DNA of 64,000 nucleotides from Paenibacillus vini. GTDB lineage: Bacteria > Bacillota > Bacilli > Paenibacillales > Paenibacillaceae. This document shows positions 6,577 to 17,363 of the stretch, in pieces. The position numbers and the translations under genes were made by a program. The notes under the pieces are model-generated. The model did no database searches. It was given only the letters and a program-made list of their open reading frames with translations, and was not told where the DNA came from. The stretch spans positions 1 to 64,000 of the forward strand of contig NZ_BOSL01000023.1 of the NCBI RefSeq assembly GCF_018403325.1, in the 5' to 3' direction. Position 1 is the stretch's first letter, and the number at the start of each line of letters is the position of its first letter.

Positions 6577-9021
6577 ATGATGTTTGGAAGATTTACGGAA
6601 CGTGCCCAGAAGGTGTTGGCCTTGGCCCAGGAAGAAGCAGTCAGACTAGGTCACAATAATATTGGTACTGAGCATATTTTGCTCGGATTGATCCGCGAAG
6701 GAGAAGGGATTGCCGCCAAAGCGCTGATCGGCCTTGGACTCGGACTCGAGAAAATTCAAGATGAAGTGGAAACCCTGATCGGCCGCGGACAAGAACAGCC
6801 GTCTAATATCGCCTATACGCCAAGAGCCAAAAAGGTTATTGAGCTGTCCATGGACGAAGCGCGCAAATTGGGTCATACCTATGTCGGTACCGAGCACATT
6901 TTGCTTGGCTTGATTCGGGAAGGTGAAGGGGTTGCGGCACGCGTGCTGAACAATCTCGGCATCAGCTTGAACAAAGCCCGCCAGCAAGTACTGCAGCTGC
7001 TTGGCAGCAGCGAAGCCGTATCAAGCCATCATGGAGCGCCTGCCAATGTCAATACACCGACGCTGGACAGCTTGGCCCGTGATTTGACGGCTTCCGCCAA
7101 GGAAGGGAATCTCGACCCGGTTATCGGACGCAGTAAAGAAATCGAGCGGGTTATCCAGGTGCTTAGCCGCCGGACCAAGAACAATCCGGTGCTCATCGGC
7201 GAACCCGGCGTCGGGAAAACGGCGATTGCCGAAGGCCTGGCGCAGAAGATCATCAACAATGAAATTCCGGAAACCCTCCGCGATAAAAGAGTTATGACCC
7301 TCGACATGGGGTCCGTTGTCGCCGGTACCAAATACCGCGGTGAATTTGAAGATCGCCTGAAAAAGATCATGGATGAAATCCGCCAAGCCGGAAATATCAT
7401 CCTGTTCATCGACGAATTGCATACCTTGATTGGAGCGGGCGGTGCCGAAGGCGCCATCGACGCATCCAATATCCTGAAGCCTGCGCTCGCCCGGGGCGAA
7501 TTGCAGTGCATCGGGGCCACGACGCTGGATGAGTACCGTAAATATATTGAAAAAGACGCCGCGCTGGAACGCCGGTTCCAGCCGATTACGGTAGATCAGC
7601 CGTCGGTTGATGAAGCGATTCAGATCCTGCACGGACTTCGTGACCGGTATGAAGCGCATCACCGCGTGAAGATTACCGACGAAGCGATTGAACAGGCCGT
7701 CAAGCTGTCCGACCGTTATATCCAGGACCGCTTCCTGCCGGACAAAGCGATTGACCTGATTGACGAAGCGGGCTCCAAAGTAAGGCTGAACTCCTATACG
7801 GTACCACCAAATTTGAAGCAGCTTGAAAACCGTCTGGACGACATCCGCAAGGAGAAAGACGCTGCGGTTCAGAGCCAGGAATTCGAAAAAGCGGCCGCGC
7901 TTCGCGATACCGAGCAGAAGATTCGCGAAGAGCTGGATGTAACGAAGAACCAATGGAAAGAAAAACAGGGCCGTACGGATTCCGAGGTAACTCCGGAGGA
8001 TATCGCTCAGGTGGTAGCCAGCTGGACGGGAATCCCGGTTATCAAACTGAAAGAAGAAGAAACCGAGCGTTTGCTGAATATGGAACAAATCCTGCATGAG
8101 CGGGTAATCGGCCAAGACGAAGCCGTAAAAGCCGTCAGCCGGGCAATCCGCCGGGCACGTGCAGGCCTCAAGGATCCGAAGCGTCCGATGGGTTCGTTTA
8201 TTTTCCTCGGTCCGACCGGGGTAGGTAAAACCGAGCTGGCAAGAGCACTCGCCGAATCGATGTTCGGCGACGAGAATGCCGTTATCCGCATCGACATGTC
8301 GGAGTACATGGAGAAGCACTCCACGGCCCGTCTGGTAGGTGCGCCTCCGGGATATGTAGGGTATGAGGAAGGCGGCCAATTGACCGAGAAAGTACGCCGC
8401 AAGCCTTATTCCGTAGTCCTGCTGGATGAAATCGAAAAAGCTCATCCGGAAGTATTCAACATCCTGCTGCAAGTGCTGGAAGACGGCCGGTTGACCGATT
8501 CCAAAGGCCGGGTAGTCGACTTCCGCAACACACTGATCATCCTGACCTCCAACGTAGGGGCGGAAGCGATCAAGCGGAATACACGCCTTGGTTTCACTGC
8601 CGTAGAGGATGCAGGCGCAGATTATGACAACATGAAGGGCAAAGTGATGGAAGAGCTCAAGAAGAGCTTCCGTCCGGAATTCTTGAACCGGATTGATGAA
8701 ATCATCGTGTTCCACTCCTTGGAAGAAAGTCATATCGGTCAAATCGTGTCGCTCATGTCCGAGGAGCTGCGCAAGCGGCTGCGGGAGCATGAAGTGGACT
8801 TCATCCTCACCGATAAGGCCAAGGCCTTCCTTGCCAAAGAGGGCTTCGATCCGGCATACGGAGCGCGTCCGCTTCGCCGGGCGATCCAGAAGCATATCGA
8901 GGACCGTCTGTCCGAGGAATTGCTGACCGGCACTGTGAAGAAGGGAGATTCGCTCACGATCGACGAGGAGAACGGCGCGTTGACCGTAGAGAAATCGGGC
9001 CTTTTTTCAAAAAATGCTTAA
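6577..9021 (+). CDS. clpC: AAA+ unfoldase ClpC
   Basis: An 814-residue HSP100 ATPase that unfolds proteins for ClpP and recognises phospho-arginine tags. Two Clp N-domain repeats occupy about 1-150, each carrying a GTEHILLGL motif. The first AAA+ module has Walker A GEPGVGKT (208-215) and Walker B LFIDELHT; the middle domain (about 410-460) is a UVR-like coiled coil with [11 protein letters not shown], which binds McsB or MecA adaptors; the second module has Walker A GPTGVGKT (545-552) and [12 protein letters not shown] double ATG is present; 6577 follows GGAGG. Last gene of the CtsR operon, with a terminator downstream. Confidence 0.97.
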   Translation: MMFGRFTERAQKVLALAQEEAVRLGHNNIGTEHILLGLIREGEGIAAKALIGLGLGLEKIQDEVETLIGRGQEQPSNIAYTPRAKKVIELSMDEARKLGHTYVGTEHILLGLIREGEGVAARVLNNLGISLNKARQQVLQLLGSSEAVSSHHGAPANVNTPTLDSLARDLTASAKEGNLDPVIGRSKEIERVIQVLSRRTKNNPVLIGEPGVGKTAIAEGLAQKIINNEIPETLRDKRVMTLDMGSVVAGTKYRGEFEDRLKKIMDEIRQAGNIILFIDELHTLIGAGGAEGAIDASNILKPALARGELQCIGATTLDEYRKYIEKDAALERRFQPITVDQPSVDEAIQILHGLRDRYEAHHRVKITDEAIEQAVKLSDRYIQDRFLPDKAIDLIDEAGSKVRLNSYTVPPNLKQLENRLDDIRKEKDAAVQSQEFEKAAALRDTEQKIREELDVTKNQWKEKQGRTDSEVTPEDIAQVVASWTGIPVIKLKEEETERLLNMEQILHERVIGQDEAVKAVSRAIRRARAGLKDPKRPMGSFIFLGPTGVGKTELARALAESMFGDENAVIRIDMSEYMEKHSTARLVGAPPGYVGYEEGGQLTEKVRRKPYSVVLLDEIEKAHPEVFNILLQVLEDGRLTDSKGRVVDFRNTLIILTSNVGAEAIKRNTRLGFTAVEDAGADYDNMKGKVMEELKKSFRPEFLNRIDEIIVFHSLEESHIGQIVSLMSEELRKRLREHEVDFILTDKAKAFLAKEGFDPAYGARPLRRAIQKHIEDRLSEELLTGTVKKGDSLTIDEENGALTVEKSGLFSKNA

Positions 9022-9077
9022 CTTGCGGTGAAGTCACTGTAAAAGAAACCGGTTAAATCCGATATATGTAGTAAGAG

Positions 9078-9107
9078 GCTCCCAAAGCGATGCTTTGGGA
9101 GCTTTTT
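9078..9107 (+). terminator. Terminator of the ctsR-clpC operon
   Basis: A perfect 11-bp stem, GCTCCCAAAGC with GCTTTGGGAGC, a 3-nt loop and five T residues. Confidence 0.92.
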
Positions 9108-9188
9108 ACATAGAATGACCTACATAACGCAAGAAATGGAGCAAGTCGACACATAAGCAGGGAAAAGCCCGTTTTGACGGGAAAAAAC

Positions 9189-9218
9189 TTTACGTTAATT
9201 CTGAAAGAATGGTAAACT
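9189..9218 (+). promoter_or_regulatory. Candidate promoter of radA-disA
   Basis: TTTACG (9189-9194), an 18-bp spacer and TAAACT (9213-9218), about 70 bp before radA and after the clpC terminator. The match is modest. Confidence 0.4.
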
Positions 9219-9287
9219 TTTAATGGTACCTTTGTGGTGCGACCTGCAAGGTTTGTCAAATTTTGCAGTGTGGAGAAGGAGAGATAA

Positions 9288-10655
9288 ATGGTTAAAGTAA
9301 AGACAAAGTTTTATTGTACCGAATGCGGATATGAATCGCCTAAATGGTATGGAAAATGCCCGGGATGCGGTTCTTGGAACACCATGGTGGAAGAAACGGA
9401 AAAAGTGGTCAAAACCCAAGGACTTACTTCAGGCTTATTTCATACGAAAGAAAAGCCGCTTCCGATCATAAATATAGAGAGCGGCCAGGAGCCGCGGATT
9501 CAAACGGGAATTGCCGAGTTAAACCGAGTTCTTGGCGGAGGCATCGTTCCCGGATCGCTGATCCTTGTAGGGGGGGACCCGGGGATCGGGAAATCCACGC
9601 TCTTGCTGCAGACCTCGCACGAAATGGCCAAAGCCGGACTTCGGGTGCTGTATATTTCCGGGGAGGAATCGACCCGGCAGACCAAGCTTCGGGCGGAACG
9701 GCTCGGTGCGCTCTCTCCCGAGCTGTACGTGTTGTGCGAAAGCAGCATGGATGGCATTGAGGAAGCGATCAATCAGGTGAAGCCGGATTTCCTGGTCATC
9801 GACTCGATTCAGACGGTGTATTTGCCGGAAGTGACGAGCGCGCCGGGAAGCGTGTCTCAGGTTCGCGAGTGCACGGCCCGCTTCATGCGGATCTCGAAGG
9901 GGCAGGGCATCGCCACGGTGCTGGTGGGCCACGTCACTAAAGAAGGAGCTATTGCAGGACCGCGTATGCTGGAGCATATGGTGGATTCGGTGCTTTATTT
10001 TGAAGGGGAACGCCATCATTCCTATCGTTTGCTCCGGGCGGTAAAGAACCGGTTCGGTTCGACTAACGAAATCGGCATTTTTGAAATGAATGAAGCCGGA
10101 CTTGCGGAAGTAGCGAATCCTTCGGAACTGTTCCTGTCCGAGCGTCCGCTGGGCGTTGCGGGTTCTACGGTAGTAGCCTCCATGGAGGGAACCCGGCCGA
10201 TGCTGGTCGAGCTTCAGGCGCTGGTCGCGTCCACGCAGTTCCCTTCGCCCCGAAGAATGGCGACAGGGGTGGATCATCACCGGATGAACCTGATCATCGC
10301 GGTGCTCGAGAAACGGATGGGGATGTTCCTGCAAAATCAGGACGCCTATGTAAACCTTGCCGGCGGCGTCAAACTTGACGAACCGGCCGTAGATTTGGCG
10401 ATCGCCGTAAGCATCGCCTCCAGCTTCCGCGATCTGCCGACTAAGCCTTATGACGTATTTTTCGGCGAAGTCGGATTGACGGGCGAGGTCCGGGCGGTGT
10501 CCCGGGCGGAGCAGCGGGTGAAGGAAGCTGCCAAACTCGGATTTAAACGGGTCATTCTCCCCGAGAAGAGCATGAAAGGGTGGAAAGGACCGAAAGAAAT
10601 ACAATTAATCGGTGTGAATACCGTTGCAGATGCGCTAGCTGTTGCGTTAGATTAG
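9288..10655 (+). CDS. radA: DNA repair protein RadA (Sms)
   Basis: A 455-residue RecA-like ATPase that drives branch migration of recombination intermediates. It has an N-terminal zinc finger (C10, C13, C24, C27), a RecA-type core with Walker [11 protein letters not shown] (95-104), the family-specific KNRFG motif (253-257) and a C-terminal Lon-protease-like domain from about 275, used as a scaffold. ATG 9288 follows GGAGGAG-like sequence. Its stop codon overlaps the G-rich ribosome binding site of disA, so the pair is co-translated; RadA is known to interact with DisA and modulate its activity in Bacillus. Confidence 0.97.
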   Translation: MVKVKTKFYCTECGYESPKWYGKCPGCGSWNTMVEETEKVVKTQGLTSGLFHTKEKPLPIINIESGQEPRIQTGIAELNRVLGGGIVPGSLILVGGDPGIGKSTLLLQTSHEMAKAGLRVLYISGEESTRQTKLRAERLGALSPELYVLCESSMDGIEEAINQVKPDFLVIDSIQTVYLPEVTSAPGSVSQVRECTARFMRISKGQGIATVLVGHVTKEGAIAGPRMLEHMVDSVLYFEGERHHSYRLLRAVKNRFGSTNEIGIFEMNEAGLAEVANPSELFLSERPLGVAGSTVVASMEGTRPMLVELQALVASTQFPSPRRMATGVDHHRMNLIIAVLEKRMGMFLQNQDAYVNLAGGVKLDEPAVDLAIAVSIASSFRDLPTKPYDVFFGEVGLTGEVRAVSRAEQRVKEAAKLGFKRVILPEKSMKGWKGPKEIQLIGVNTVADALAVALD

Positions 10656-10665
10656 GGGGCACTAA

Positions 10666-11745
10666 ATGATGAAAGAAACAACCCAAGCGGAGAAAATGAA
10701 CGATTTGCTTAGGCTCGTTGCACCGGGTACCGCTTTTCGTGACGGGCTCGAAAACGTACTTCGAGCCAAGACCGGCGGCCTCATAGTCGTCGGTTACAGT
10801 CCGGAAGTGATGGAAGTGGTCGAAGGCGGCTTTTCCATCAACTGTGACTTTTCGCCAAACTATTTATACGAACTCGCCAAAATGGACGGTGCCATTATTT
10901 TAAGCGAGGATTTGAAACGGATTTTATATGCCAATACCCAGCTCATTCCGGATTCCTCCATCTCCTCCGCGGAGACCGGGATCCGTCACCGTACGGCAGA
11001 GCGGGTTGCGAAGCAGACGGGTAAGCTCGTGGTATCGATCTCCCAGCGGCGGAACATCATTACGCTGTATCAAGGCGGCCTGCGCTATGCTCTGAAGGAA
11101 ATCGGCGTAATCCTTACGAAAGCCAATCAGGCAATTCAAACGCTGGAGAAATATAGAGCGGTACTGAATCAGGCCCTCACCAACCTGACTGCTTCAGAGT
11201 TCGAAGAATTGGTTACAATACCGGAAGTCATCAATGTAATTCAACGCGTGGAGATGGTCATTCGCATCAAAATGGAGATCAAGCGGTTTATTAATGAGCT
11301 TGGTACCGAGGGACGGCTGATCAGCATGCAGATGGAAGAACTGGTCAGCAATATGGAGGAAGAGGCGTGGCTGCTGTATAAGGATTACGCGAAGGACGGC
11401 AGTGACGAGGCGATCCGTGAAATTATTCTCGGGCTCAAGCGTTCCAGTGACGACGAGCTGCTGGACGACAACCATATTACTCGTTTGCTCGGTTATCCGA
11501 CTTCGGCGGCCGTCTCGGAGGATCTGGTTTCTCCACGCGGTTACCGCGTCCTGAACAAAATCCCGCGTCTTCCGAATGTGATCATCCACAACCTGGTGGA
11601 GCGTTTCCGGGAGCTTCCAAGCGTTCTGATGGCCACCATCGAAGAGCTGGATGAGGTCGACGGCATCGGCGAAGTGCGGGCCCGGGCGATTAAGGAAGGC
11701 TTGAAGCGTCTTCAGGAACAGGTGTTCATTGACAGACAAATTTAA
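10666..11745 (+). CDS. disA: DNA integrity scanning diadenylate cyclase DisA
   Basis: A 359-residue enzyme that makes cyclic di-AMP from two ATP and scans DNA for branched structures. The N-terminal DAC domain (about 10-140) has both catalytic motifs, D74-G75-A76 and R107-H108-R109-T110. A central helical linker follows, and the C-terminal helix-hairpin-helix region has the [15 protein letters not shown]-type motif (here [16 protein letters not shown]) that binds DNA. The AGGGGG site sits in the radA stop region 6 nt before ATG 10666; ATG 10669 is also possible. Its partner radA is directly upstream. Confidence 0.97.
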   Translation: MMKETTQAEKMNDLLRLVAPGTAFRDGLENVLRAKTGGLIVVGYSPEVMEVVEGGFSINCDFSPNYLYELAKMDGAIILSEDLKRILYANTQLIPDSSISSAETGIRHRTAERVAKQTGKLVVSISQRRNIITLYQGGLRYALKEIGVILTKANQAIQTLEKYRAVLNQALTNLTASEFEELVTIPEVINVIQRVEMVIRIKMEIKRFINELGTEGRLISMQMEELVSNMEEEAWLLYKDYAKDGSDEAIREIILGLKRSSDDELLDDNHITRLLGYPTSAAVSEDLVSPRGYRVLNKIPRLPNVIIHNLVERFRELPSVLMATIEELDEVDGIGEVRARAIKEGLKRLQEQVFIDRQI

Positions 11746-11796
11746 TTCTCCTACAATCAGATGATGATGTTAAGGATATCTATTTGAGGTGAAAAG

Positions 11797-12528
11797 ATGA
11801 TTACTAAATCAATTCCGAACCTGTTTACCTTAGGTAACCTGTTTCTCGGAATGCTGGCCATGATGCTCGCGCTTGACGGCAGATTCAGCTTGGCAGCGAT
11901 TATGGTTATTGTCGCCATGCTGCTGGACGGTCTTGACGGACGGGTAGCCAGAGCTTTGAATTGTCAAAGCGAATTCGGCAAGCAGCTTGACTCGTTATCG
12001 GATATCATCTCCTTCGGCATTGCTCCGGCACTCATTATGTATTTAATTTCATTCCATGATCTGCCGCAAACCGGTCTTGTCTGGGTCGTTACCGCCATTT
12101 TTCCGATGTGCGGAGCGCTGAGACTGGCCAGATTCAATGTCCAGAAAGGAATCCCGGGTTACTTCATAGGTTTGCCAATTCCCGCCGCAGGTGGGGTTCT
12201 GGCTACTTTATCGCTGTTTCACAAGGACTTCTCTGCGCCTTATTTCATTATTTCGATGCTATTGCTGTCCTACCTGATGGTAAGCTCGGTCAAATATCCG
12301 AATTTCAAGAAGCTCGGGTTGCCGAGGAAAGCCGTAGCCATTACGCCGTTTGTCGTTATATTGGCTGTTGCGATTGCGGTCATGTTCCCGGAGCAGATTT
12401 CCAAACTGATCTTCGTCCCGCTGGTACTGTACGCGGGGTATGGTTTGAAACAGAACGTCGATAAGCTGCTGCGCCGTAAGCGCAGGGACGACGATGATTC
12501 CGAGCGGGCCTACCGTCCCAAACGTTAA
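11797..12528 (+). CDS. pssA: CDP-diacylglycerol-serine O-phosphatidyltransferase
   Basis: A 243-residue integral membrane enzyme that makes phosphatidylserine from CDP-diacylglycerol and serine, the precursor of phosphatidylethanolamine. The CDP-alcohol phosphotransferase signature DG-x2-AR-x8-G-x3-D-x3-D is exact (D47, G48, A51, R52, G61, D65, D69). About six to eight hydrophobic segments span the rest; the tail is basic (LLRRKRRDDDD). GAGGTG precedes ATG 11797. No decarboxylase gene is in the window. The stop codon lies inside the 5-bp target duplication of a mobile element, which inserted right at the gene end without changing the protein. Confidence 0.94.
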   Translation: MITKSIPNLFTLGNLFLGMLAMMLALDGRFSLAAIMVIVAMLLDGLDGRVARALNCQSEFGKQLDSLSDIISFGIAPALIMYLISFHDLPQTGLVWVVTAIFPMCGALRLARFNVQKGIPGYFIGLPIPAAGGVLATLSLFHKDFSAPYFIISMLLLSYLMVSSVKYPNFKKLGLPRKAVAITPFVVILAVAIAVMFPEQISKLIFVPLVLYAGYGLKQNVDKLLRRKRRDDDDSERAYRPKR

Positions 12529-12530
12529 TA

Positions 12531-12780
12531 GAGGTTGTTCAAAAAGTCATCTTTCCACGACGAAGCAGATCATGAAGCGGATTCGACGTCGAATCTTGAA
12601 TTCAGCCGGGCCTTCCGTTGCTCACGTACCTTATGAGCCAATGCTTACGAAGTCGTTTTCTACGAAAACGTTTAGCTCCGCTACTCAGTCCCTATCTTCA
12701 TCCAACCTAAAGCGTTTTGTAAAAACGCGCTTCGGAAGCATACACTTCGGTCCTGAAAACCTGTCTTTTTGAACTCATAC
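12531..12780 (-). mobile_element. MITE-like element, copy 2 (250 bp)
   Basis: Full-length copy, inverted relative to copies 1 and 3. The ends read GAGGTTGTTCAAAAAGTC and, on the other strand, GTATGAGTTCAAAAAGAC. A perfect 5-bp target duplication TAATA flanks it (12526-12530 and 12781-12785); the left one contains the pssA stop codon. No transposase is encoded. One strand keeps a frame of about 70 codons (RRRILNSAGPSVAHVP core) that is also open in copies 1 and 3, but no ribosome binding site supports translation. Confidence 0.88.
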
Positions 12781-12795
12781 TAATAACAACCAAAG

Positions 12796-12843
12796 AAAAA
12801 GGCATTGCCTTCTGCAATTGTGCGGAAAGCGATGCCTTTTTTT
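12796..12843 (-). terminator. Terminator for the minus-strand 12864-13259 gene
   Basis: AAAAAGGCAT and ATGCCTTTTT form a long stem with an interrupted inner part. A-tract and T-tract flank it on both sides, so it can work in both directions and would also stop read-through from pssA. Confidence 0.8.
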
Positions 12844-12863
12844 GCGATCTTAAGTTCCTAATC

Positions 12864-13259
12864 TTAGGACATATTGAATAAGCCCAGGGTAGAGCATTTT
12901 TGCGATTCTTTTTCCAGCACTTCGTCGAGCTCGATGCCGAGCAGGTTGCAAAGCGCGGAAGTATAGAACAAGCTGCGTCCAAGTTCATTGCTGATTGCAT
13001 CCCGGCAGTTTTCGCAGAGTTCTCCCCGGACGTGCTCATTAATTCTTTCCTTGGCCTGCTCCAGGCTCATGCCGGGTTCAAATTCCTGTTTGGTGGCATG
13101 AAGCTCCACACATCCGCATTCGGTAACCGCCTTGGTCACGGTGCGGACTGCAGCGGCATTAGTTTGTCCCATTTTAGACATGACATCCAGCAGACTGCGG
13201 TGACGGAGCAACAGTTCAGAAACTTGATCTTGAAAAGATTGAAGGCTCGGTGCGCTCAT
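12864..13259 (-). CDS. Small conserved cysteine-containing protein of unknown function
   Basis: A 131-residue soluble protein. It carries C48/C50 (ECGC) and C82/C85 (CENC) pairs and a further C122. The C-terminal stretch ELGRSLFYTSALCNLLGIELDEVL resembles the helix of MazG-type nucleotide pyrophosphohydrolases, but the EExxE metal motif is not evident, so I do not assign that activity. From memory, similar proteins in Paenibacillus are annotated as DUF1573; this was not checked. Its start at 13259 has GAGGTG 8 nt upstream, and a good promoter and terminator make it a single-gene unit opposite to its neighbours. Confidence 0.8.
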   Translation of the reverse strand: MSAPSLQSFQDQVSELLLRHRSLLDVMSKMGQTNAAAVRTVTKAVTECGCVELHATKQEFEPGMSLEQAKERINEHVRGELCENCRDAISNELGRSLFYTSALCNLLGIELDEVLEKESQKCSTLGLFNMS

Positions 13260-13292
13260 TTTCCATCCACCTCAATATTATGAATTGAGTTC

Positions 13293-13322
13293 ATTATATG
13301 CCACCCTTTCCCTACTTATCAA
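13293..13322 (-). promoter_or_regulatory. Sigma-A promoter of the 12864-13259 gene
   Basis: On the minus strand: TTGATA (13322-13317), 18 bp, TATAAT (13298-13293), 34 bp before the start codon. Confidence 0.75.
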
Positions 13323-13464
13323 CCTGAAATCCCGCTCACTGCGGGTTCCTTCCGAATTTAATTCTTAAGAGGCCGACAAAAAAATTGCTTCCCCTCCGAT
13401 TACGTCACCAAAAATTGGATCATACTGGATATTGATGATACATAATCAGGAGGTGAAGAGCGTC

Positions 13465-14553
13465 ATGCTGAAAAAGAGTTTACTGATCGTATCCGGACTT
13501 TGCGGTGCATGGTTCGGTTATACCATGGAGGGCGTAGCGGGAGTGTTCCCTCAGCCGCTCAAGAGCTGGTTTGAAGGGATGAGTCCTCTGTTGGCCCAAT
13601 TTATACTGGCGGCGGCGGGAGCGTGCCTGTTTTTGTTTTTCTTCTCGCTTGCGGCCGATGTCGTCTCTGTAAAGGTGAGACAATGGATCACGGCGCTGAC
13701 ACAAATCCCGATGAAGGACTTGGCGGCGGGAGCGGCCGGACTGACTGCAGGACTTCTTCTTTCTTTAATGGTCTATCCCGTTTTGTCCTGGTTTGGAACC
13801 CTGGAAGGCTTTGCCCAGTTTGCGATTTCCATGCTGCTCGGTTACATGGGCCTATACGTCGGATTGGAGAAAAAAGAGGAGCTGTCCTCCTTATGGATTT
13901 CAGGAAAATGGGGCAGCGGGAATCCCGAGGAAGAGCGGCGGCTTGAGGAACATAAGATTTTGGATACCAGCGTGATCATTGATGGGCGTATCGCCGACAT
14001 TTGCAAAACAGGTTTCATCGAGGGAACAATCGTCATCCCGGAATTCGTGCTGGAGGAGCTTCAGCATATCGCCGATTCGTCCGACTTGCTGAAACGGAAC
14101 CGCGGACGGCGGGGACTGGATATTTTGAACAAAATCCAGAAGGAACTCGATGTGAAGGTGATGATTTACGAAGGGGATTTCGAAGAGATCTCCGAAGTCG
14201 ACAGCAAGCTGGTCAAGCTGGCCAAGGTGCTGCAGGGTAAAGTCGTAACCAATGATTTCAACCTGAACAAGGTGTGTGAATTACAGGGCGTCTCCGTGCT
14301 GAACATCAATGATCTCGCCAATGCGGTCAAGCCGGTCGTGCTTCCGGGCGAGGAAATCATGGTGCAGGTGATCAAGGACGGGAAGGAACACGGACAAGGC
14401 GTCGCCTATCTGGATGACGGCACCATGATCGTCGTTGAAGGCGGCCGTGACTTCATCGGCACCATCACTGAGGTGTTGGTAACGAGCGTACTGCAAACGT
14501 CCGCGGGCCGGATGATCTTCGCCAAACCGAAACTGTTGGAAAAAGCCCAGTAA
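13465..14553 (+). CDS. yacL: PIN/TRAM domain membrane protein YacL
   Basis: A 362-residue protein with four predicted membrane segments in its first 135 residues, then a PIN-like nuclease domain (about 163-280) beginning ILDTSVIIDGR with acidic D167 and D173, and a C-terminal TRAM domain (about 295-355) that binds RNA. The family is conserved beside ispD in Bacillales; its RNase target is not settled. ATG 13465 is chosen because AGGAGGTG lies upstream and homologues begin at the first membrane helix; an ATG 11 codons earlier has no site. It opens the yacL-ispD-ispF cluster. Confidence 0.92.
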   Translation: MLKKSLLIVSGLCGAWFGYTMEGVAGVFPQPLKSWFEGMSPLLAQFILAAAGACLFLFFFSLAADVVSVKVRQWITALTQIPMKDLAAGAAGLTAGLLLSLMVYPVLSWFGTLEGFAQFAISMLLGYMGLYVGLEKKEELSSLWISGKWGSGNPEEERRLEEHKILDTSVIIDGRIADICKTGFIEGTIVIPEFVLEELQHIADSSDLLKRNRGRRGLDILNKIQKELDVKVMIYEGDFEEISEVDSKLVKLAKVLQGKVVTNDFNLNKVCELQGVSVLNINDLANAVKPVVLPGEEIMVQVIKDGKEHGQGVAYLDDGTMIVVEGGRDFIGTITEVLVTSVLQTSAGRMIFAKPKLLEKAQ

Positions 14554-14648
14554 ATTCGGTATGATGGGAGATAAATGCGGGAACTAAAGACGGTGTATCG
14601 AACGACCGCAGAGTCCCGCTTACTATCTGGCAGGTGAGGCAAGAGATC

Positions 14649-15368
14649 ATGAAAACGGAATCCGCCCCGGAAGTCGGGGTTATCGTGGTGGCAGCCGGTC
14701 GGGGAACGAGAATGGGCACGAAGGAGAGCAAGCAGTTTCTCTCTTTGAAGGGAAAGCCGATTATCGTTCATACGCTGGAAGTGTTTGACCGCCATCCGTT
14801 GATAGGTGAAATTGTGCTCGTCACCGGGGAGCAGGATGTGGATCGATGCCGCGCCTGGATCGCCGAGTACGGCATTGCGAAACAAGTGAAAGTAATACCG
14901 GGCGGCGCCGAGCGTCAGCATTCGGTATACCGGGGCCTGCTTAACATCGGGACACCCTGGGTACTGGTGCATGACGGCGTCCGCCCTTTTGTCACGAGCG
15001 GGCAGGTGACGTCCTGTTATGAGGCGGCCGTAGAGCATGGGGCTTCCATTCTCGCCGTTCCGGTGAAGGATACGGTGAAGCAGGTCGACGGGCAAGGACG
15101 GGTGACCGCGACGCCGGACCGCCGCAGCTTGTGGGCGATTCAGACTCCGCAGGCTTTTCGCCGATCCGATCTGCTGCGGGCTCATGAAGATGCCGAGACC
15201 GCAGGCTTTATCGGTACAGATGACGCGATGCTTGTTGAACGGCTGGGCATTCCCGTTAAAGTGACGGAAGGCGGGTACAGCAACATTAAGATTACTACGC
15301 CTGAGGATTTGGACTTTGCCGAAATTATCGCGAATAAGAAGGAATACAGGGGAGAGGACAAACTATGA
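14649..15368 (+). CDS. ispD: 2-C-methyl-D-erythritol 4-phosphate cytidylyltransferase IspD
   Basis: A 239-residue enzyme of the non-mevalonate isoprenoid pathway, joining CTP to MEP. The nucleotide-binding loop AAGRGTRMG (about 15-23) is at the N-terminus with a downstream lysine-rich KESKQF; the VHDGVRPF and TPQAF segments are also typical. ATG 14649 has AGGTGAGG 9 nt upstream; the in-frame GTG at 14634 overlaps that site and is rejected. It overlaps ispF by four bases (ATGA), showing translational coupling of two steps of one pathway. Confidence 0.96.
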   Translation: MKTESAPEVGVIVVAAGRGTRMGTKESKQFLSLKGKPIIVHTLEVFDRHPLIGEIVLVTGEQDVDRCRAWIAEYGIAKQVKVIPGGAERQHSVYRGLLNIGTPWVLVHDGVRPFVTSGQVTSCYEAAVEHGASILAVPVKDTVKQVDGQGRVTATPDRRSLWAIQTPQAFRRSDLLRAHEDAETAGFIGTDDAMLVERLGIPVKVTEGGYSNIKITTPEDLDFAEIIANKKEYRGEDKL

Positions 15369-15853
15369 TCGCAGTTGGACAAGGATTTGATGTGCATCAG
15401 TTGGTGGAGGGAAGACCTTGTATCATTGGAGGGGTGACCCTTCCTTACGAAAAGGGACTGCTCGGGCATTCCGATGCCGACGTGTTACTCCATGCTGTGA
15501 GCGACGCCATTCTGGGCGCGCTGGCACTGGGAGATATCGGCCGGCACTTCCCGGATACGGATCCGGCCTTTAAGGATGCGGACAGCCTGGTGCTGCTGCG
15601 TCGGGTCTGGGCAATGGCGAAGGAGAGAGGATATCGCCTCGGCAATCTCGATGCGACAATCATCGCGCAGGCTCCAAAAATGGCGCCGTACATTCCGCAG
15701 ATGGTCGAGGTAATTGCCGAAGCGCTCGAAGCCGATCCGCAGCGGGTGAATGTGAAGGCGACGACGACTGAGCATCTAGGGTTTACGGGCCGCGGCGAGG
15801 GCATTGCATCGCAATGTATTGTATGCCTGCTCTCGGATGTGCTATCATCTTAG
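15365..15853 (+). CDS. ispF: 2-C-methyl-D-erythritol 2,4-cyclodiphosphate synthase IspF
   Basis: A 162-residue trimeric zinc enzyme that cyclises CDP-ME 2-phosphate to MEcPP. Metal ligands D9, H11 and H43 are in GFDVHQ and [14 protein letters not shown]; the C-terminal half has the [15 protein letters not shown] signature. It starts within the last codons of ispD and ends 29 nt before gltX. IspE, which acts between IspD and IspF, is not in the window. Confidence 0.97.
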   Translation: MIAVGQGFDVHQLVEGRPCIIGGVTLPYEKGLLGHSDADVLLHAVSDAILGALALGDIGRHFPDTDPAFKDADSLVLLRRVWAMAKERGYRLGNLDATIIAQAPKMAPYIPQMVEVIAEALEADPQRVNVKATTTEHLGFTGRGEGIASQCIVCLLSDVLSS

Positions 15854-15882
15854 GCGTTATTTTAAATCTGGAGGGGATTACT

Positions 15883-17343
15883 ATGACAGAGGTTCGCGTG
15901 CGTTATGCGCCGAGTCCTACAGGGCATTTACATATCGGTAACGCCAGAACGGCGTTGTTCAATTATTTGTTTGCCAGACATCACGGAGGTAAATTCATCA
16001 TCCGTATCGAGGATACCGACGTAAAGCGGAATGTGGCCGGCGGAGAAGAAAGCCAGCTCACCTATCTCAAATGGCTGGGCATGGATTGGGACGAAAGCGT
16101 CGACGTGGGCGGGGAGTATGGGCCTTACCGTCAGACAGAACGGCTGGACATCTACCGGACTTATTGGCAGGACCTGCTAGACCGCGGTTTGGCTTACCGG
16201 TGCTACTGCACGGAGGAAGAGCTGGAGCAAGAGCGCGAGGAGCAAACTGCGCGTGGGGAAATGCCGCGTTATTCCGGCAAACACCGCGATTTGACGCCGG
16301 AGCAATGCGCTGCGTTTGAAGCTGAAGGCCGTGTGGCAAGCATTCGTTTCCGGGTACCGGAAGGCCGCACCTACACCTTCGACGATCTTGTTAAAGGGCC
16401 GATCACGTTCGAATCCGACGTCAGCGGCGATTTTGTCATTGTGAAAAAAGACGGCATCCCAACCTACAATTTCGCCGTAGCGCTCGACGATCATCTCATG
16501 AAAATCAGCCATGTGCTGCGCGGAGAAGACCATGTGTCGAATACGCCGCGTCAATTGATGATCTATGAAGCTTTCGGCTGGGAGCCGCCGCGTTTCGGTC
16601 ATATGACCCTGATCGTCGGCGACAACCATAAGAAGCTGAGCAAACGCGACGAATCCGTCATTCAGTTCATCGAACAATACGATAAGCTCGGCTATTTGCC
16701 TGAAGCTTTGTTTAACTTCATCGCCCTGCTGGGCTGGTCGCCCGAAGGGGAAGAGGAGATTTTCTCCAAGGACGAACTGATTTCGATTTTCGATGCGAAC
16801 CGGCTGTCGCGCAGTCCTGCGGTTTTCGATAAGCATAAATTGGCTCACTTGAATAATCATTATATTAAAAATGCCGACCCGGATCTCATCGCCGCGCTTG
16901 CGATTCCGCATTTGCAGGCGGCGTCCCGTCTGCCTGAGGAATTGACGCCGGAACAGCAAGCCTGGGCCAAAACGCTGGTCGCCCTGTACCAGGAGCAAAT
17001 GACGGCGGCATCCGACATCGTTGAATTGTCGGACCTGTTCTTCCGCACGCATCTGGAGCTGGATGCAGAGTCGGCCGCGATCCTGGCCGAGCCGCAAGTA
17101 CCGGACGTGCTGAGCGCCTTCCTCGGCAAGGTGGAGGCCGCGGCGGAATTCACGCCGGAGCAAATGGCCGTCCTGATCAAGGAAGTACAGAAAGAAACCG
17201 GCGTAAAAGGAAAAGGTCTCTTTATGCCGATCCGCGTCGCGTTGACCGGTCAAACCCATGGCCGGGATTTGAACCAGACCATTTACCTGCTCGGCCGCGA
17301 TCGCGTTATCGACCGGCTGAAGTCGCAAATCCGCGGCGCTTAG
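15883..17343 (+). CDS. gltX: Glutamyl-tRNA synthetase
   Basis: A 486-residue class I aminoacyl-tRNA synthetase. The HIGH-type motif is at residues 11-20 ([10 protein letters not shown]) and the KMSKS-type motif is KLSKR (251-255). A CYCTEEEL zinc-binding-like region lies at about 108. In Bacillales without glutaminyl-tRNA synthetase, this enzyme also charges tRNA-Gln with glutamate for later amidation; I infer this from lineage only. ATG 15883 follows GGAGGGG; upstream in-frame codons belong to the ispF overlap. A mobile element begins 20 bp after the stop. Confidence 0.97.
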   Translation: MTEVRVRYAPSPTGHLHIGNARTALFNYLFARHHGGKFIIRIEDTDVKRNVAGGEESQLTYLKWLGMDWDESVDVGGEYGPYRQTERLDIYRTYWQDLLDRGLAYRCYCTEEELEQEREEQTARGEMPRYSGKHRDLTPEQCAAFEAEGRVASIRFRVPEGRTYTFDDLVKGPITFESDVSGDFVIVKKDGIPTYNFAVALDDHLMKISHVLRGEDHVSNTPRQLMIYEAFGWEPPRFGHMTLIVGDNHKKLSKRDESVIQFIEQYDKLGYLPEALFNFIALLGWSPEGEEEIFSKDELISIFDANRLSRSPAVFDKHKLAHLNNHYIKNADPDLIAALAIPHLQAASRLPEELTPEQQAWAKTLVALYQEQMTAASDIVELSDLFFRTHLELDAESAAILAEPQVPDVLSAFLGKVEAAAEFTPEQMAVLIKEVQKETGVKGKGLFMPIRVALTGQTHGRDLNQTIYLLGRDRVIDRLKSQIRGA

Positions 17344-17363
17344 GTAGTTTTAAATCATTTATT

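Noticed and set aside
7021-8895. Open frame of 624 codons on the minus strand opposite clpC
   Set aside because: Shadow of clpC codon bias; no start signal, no domain, and clpC itself is certain.
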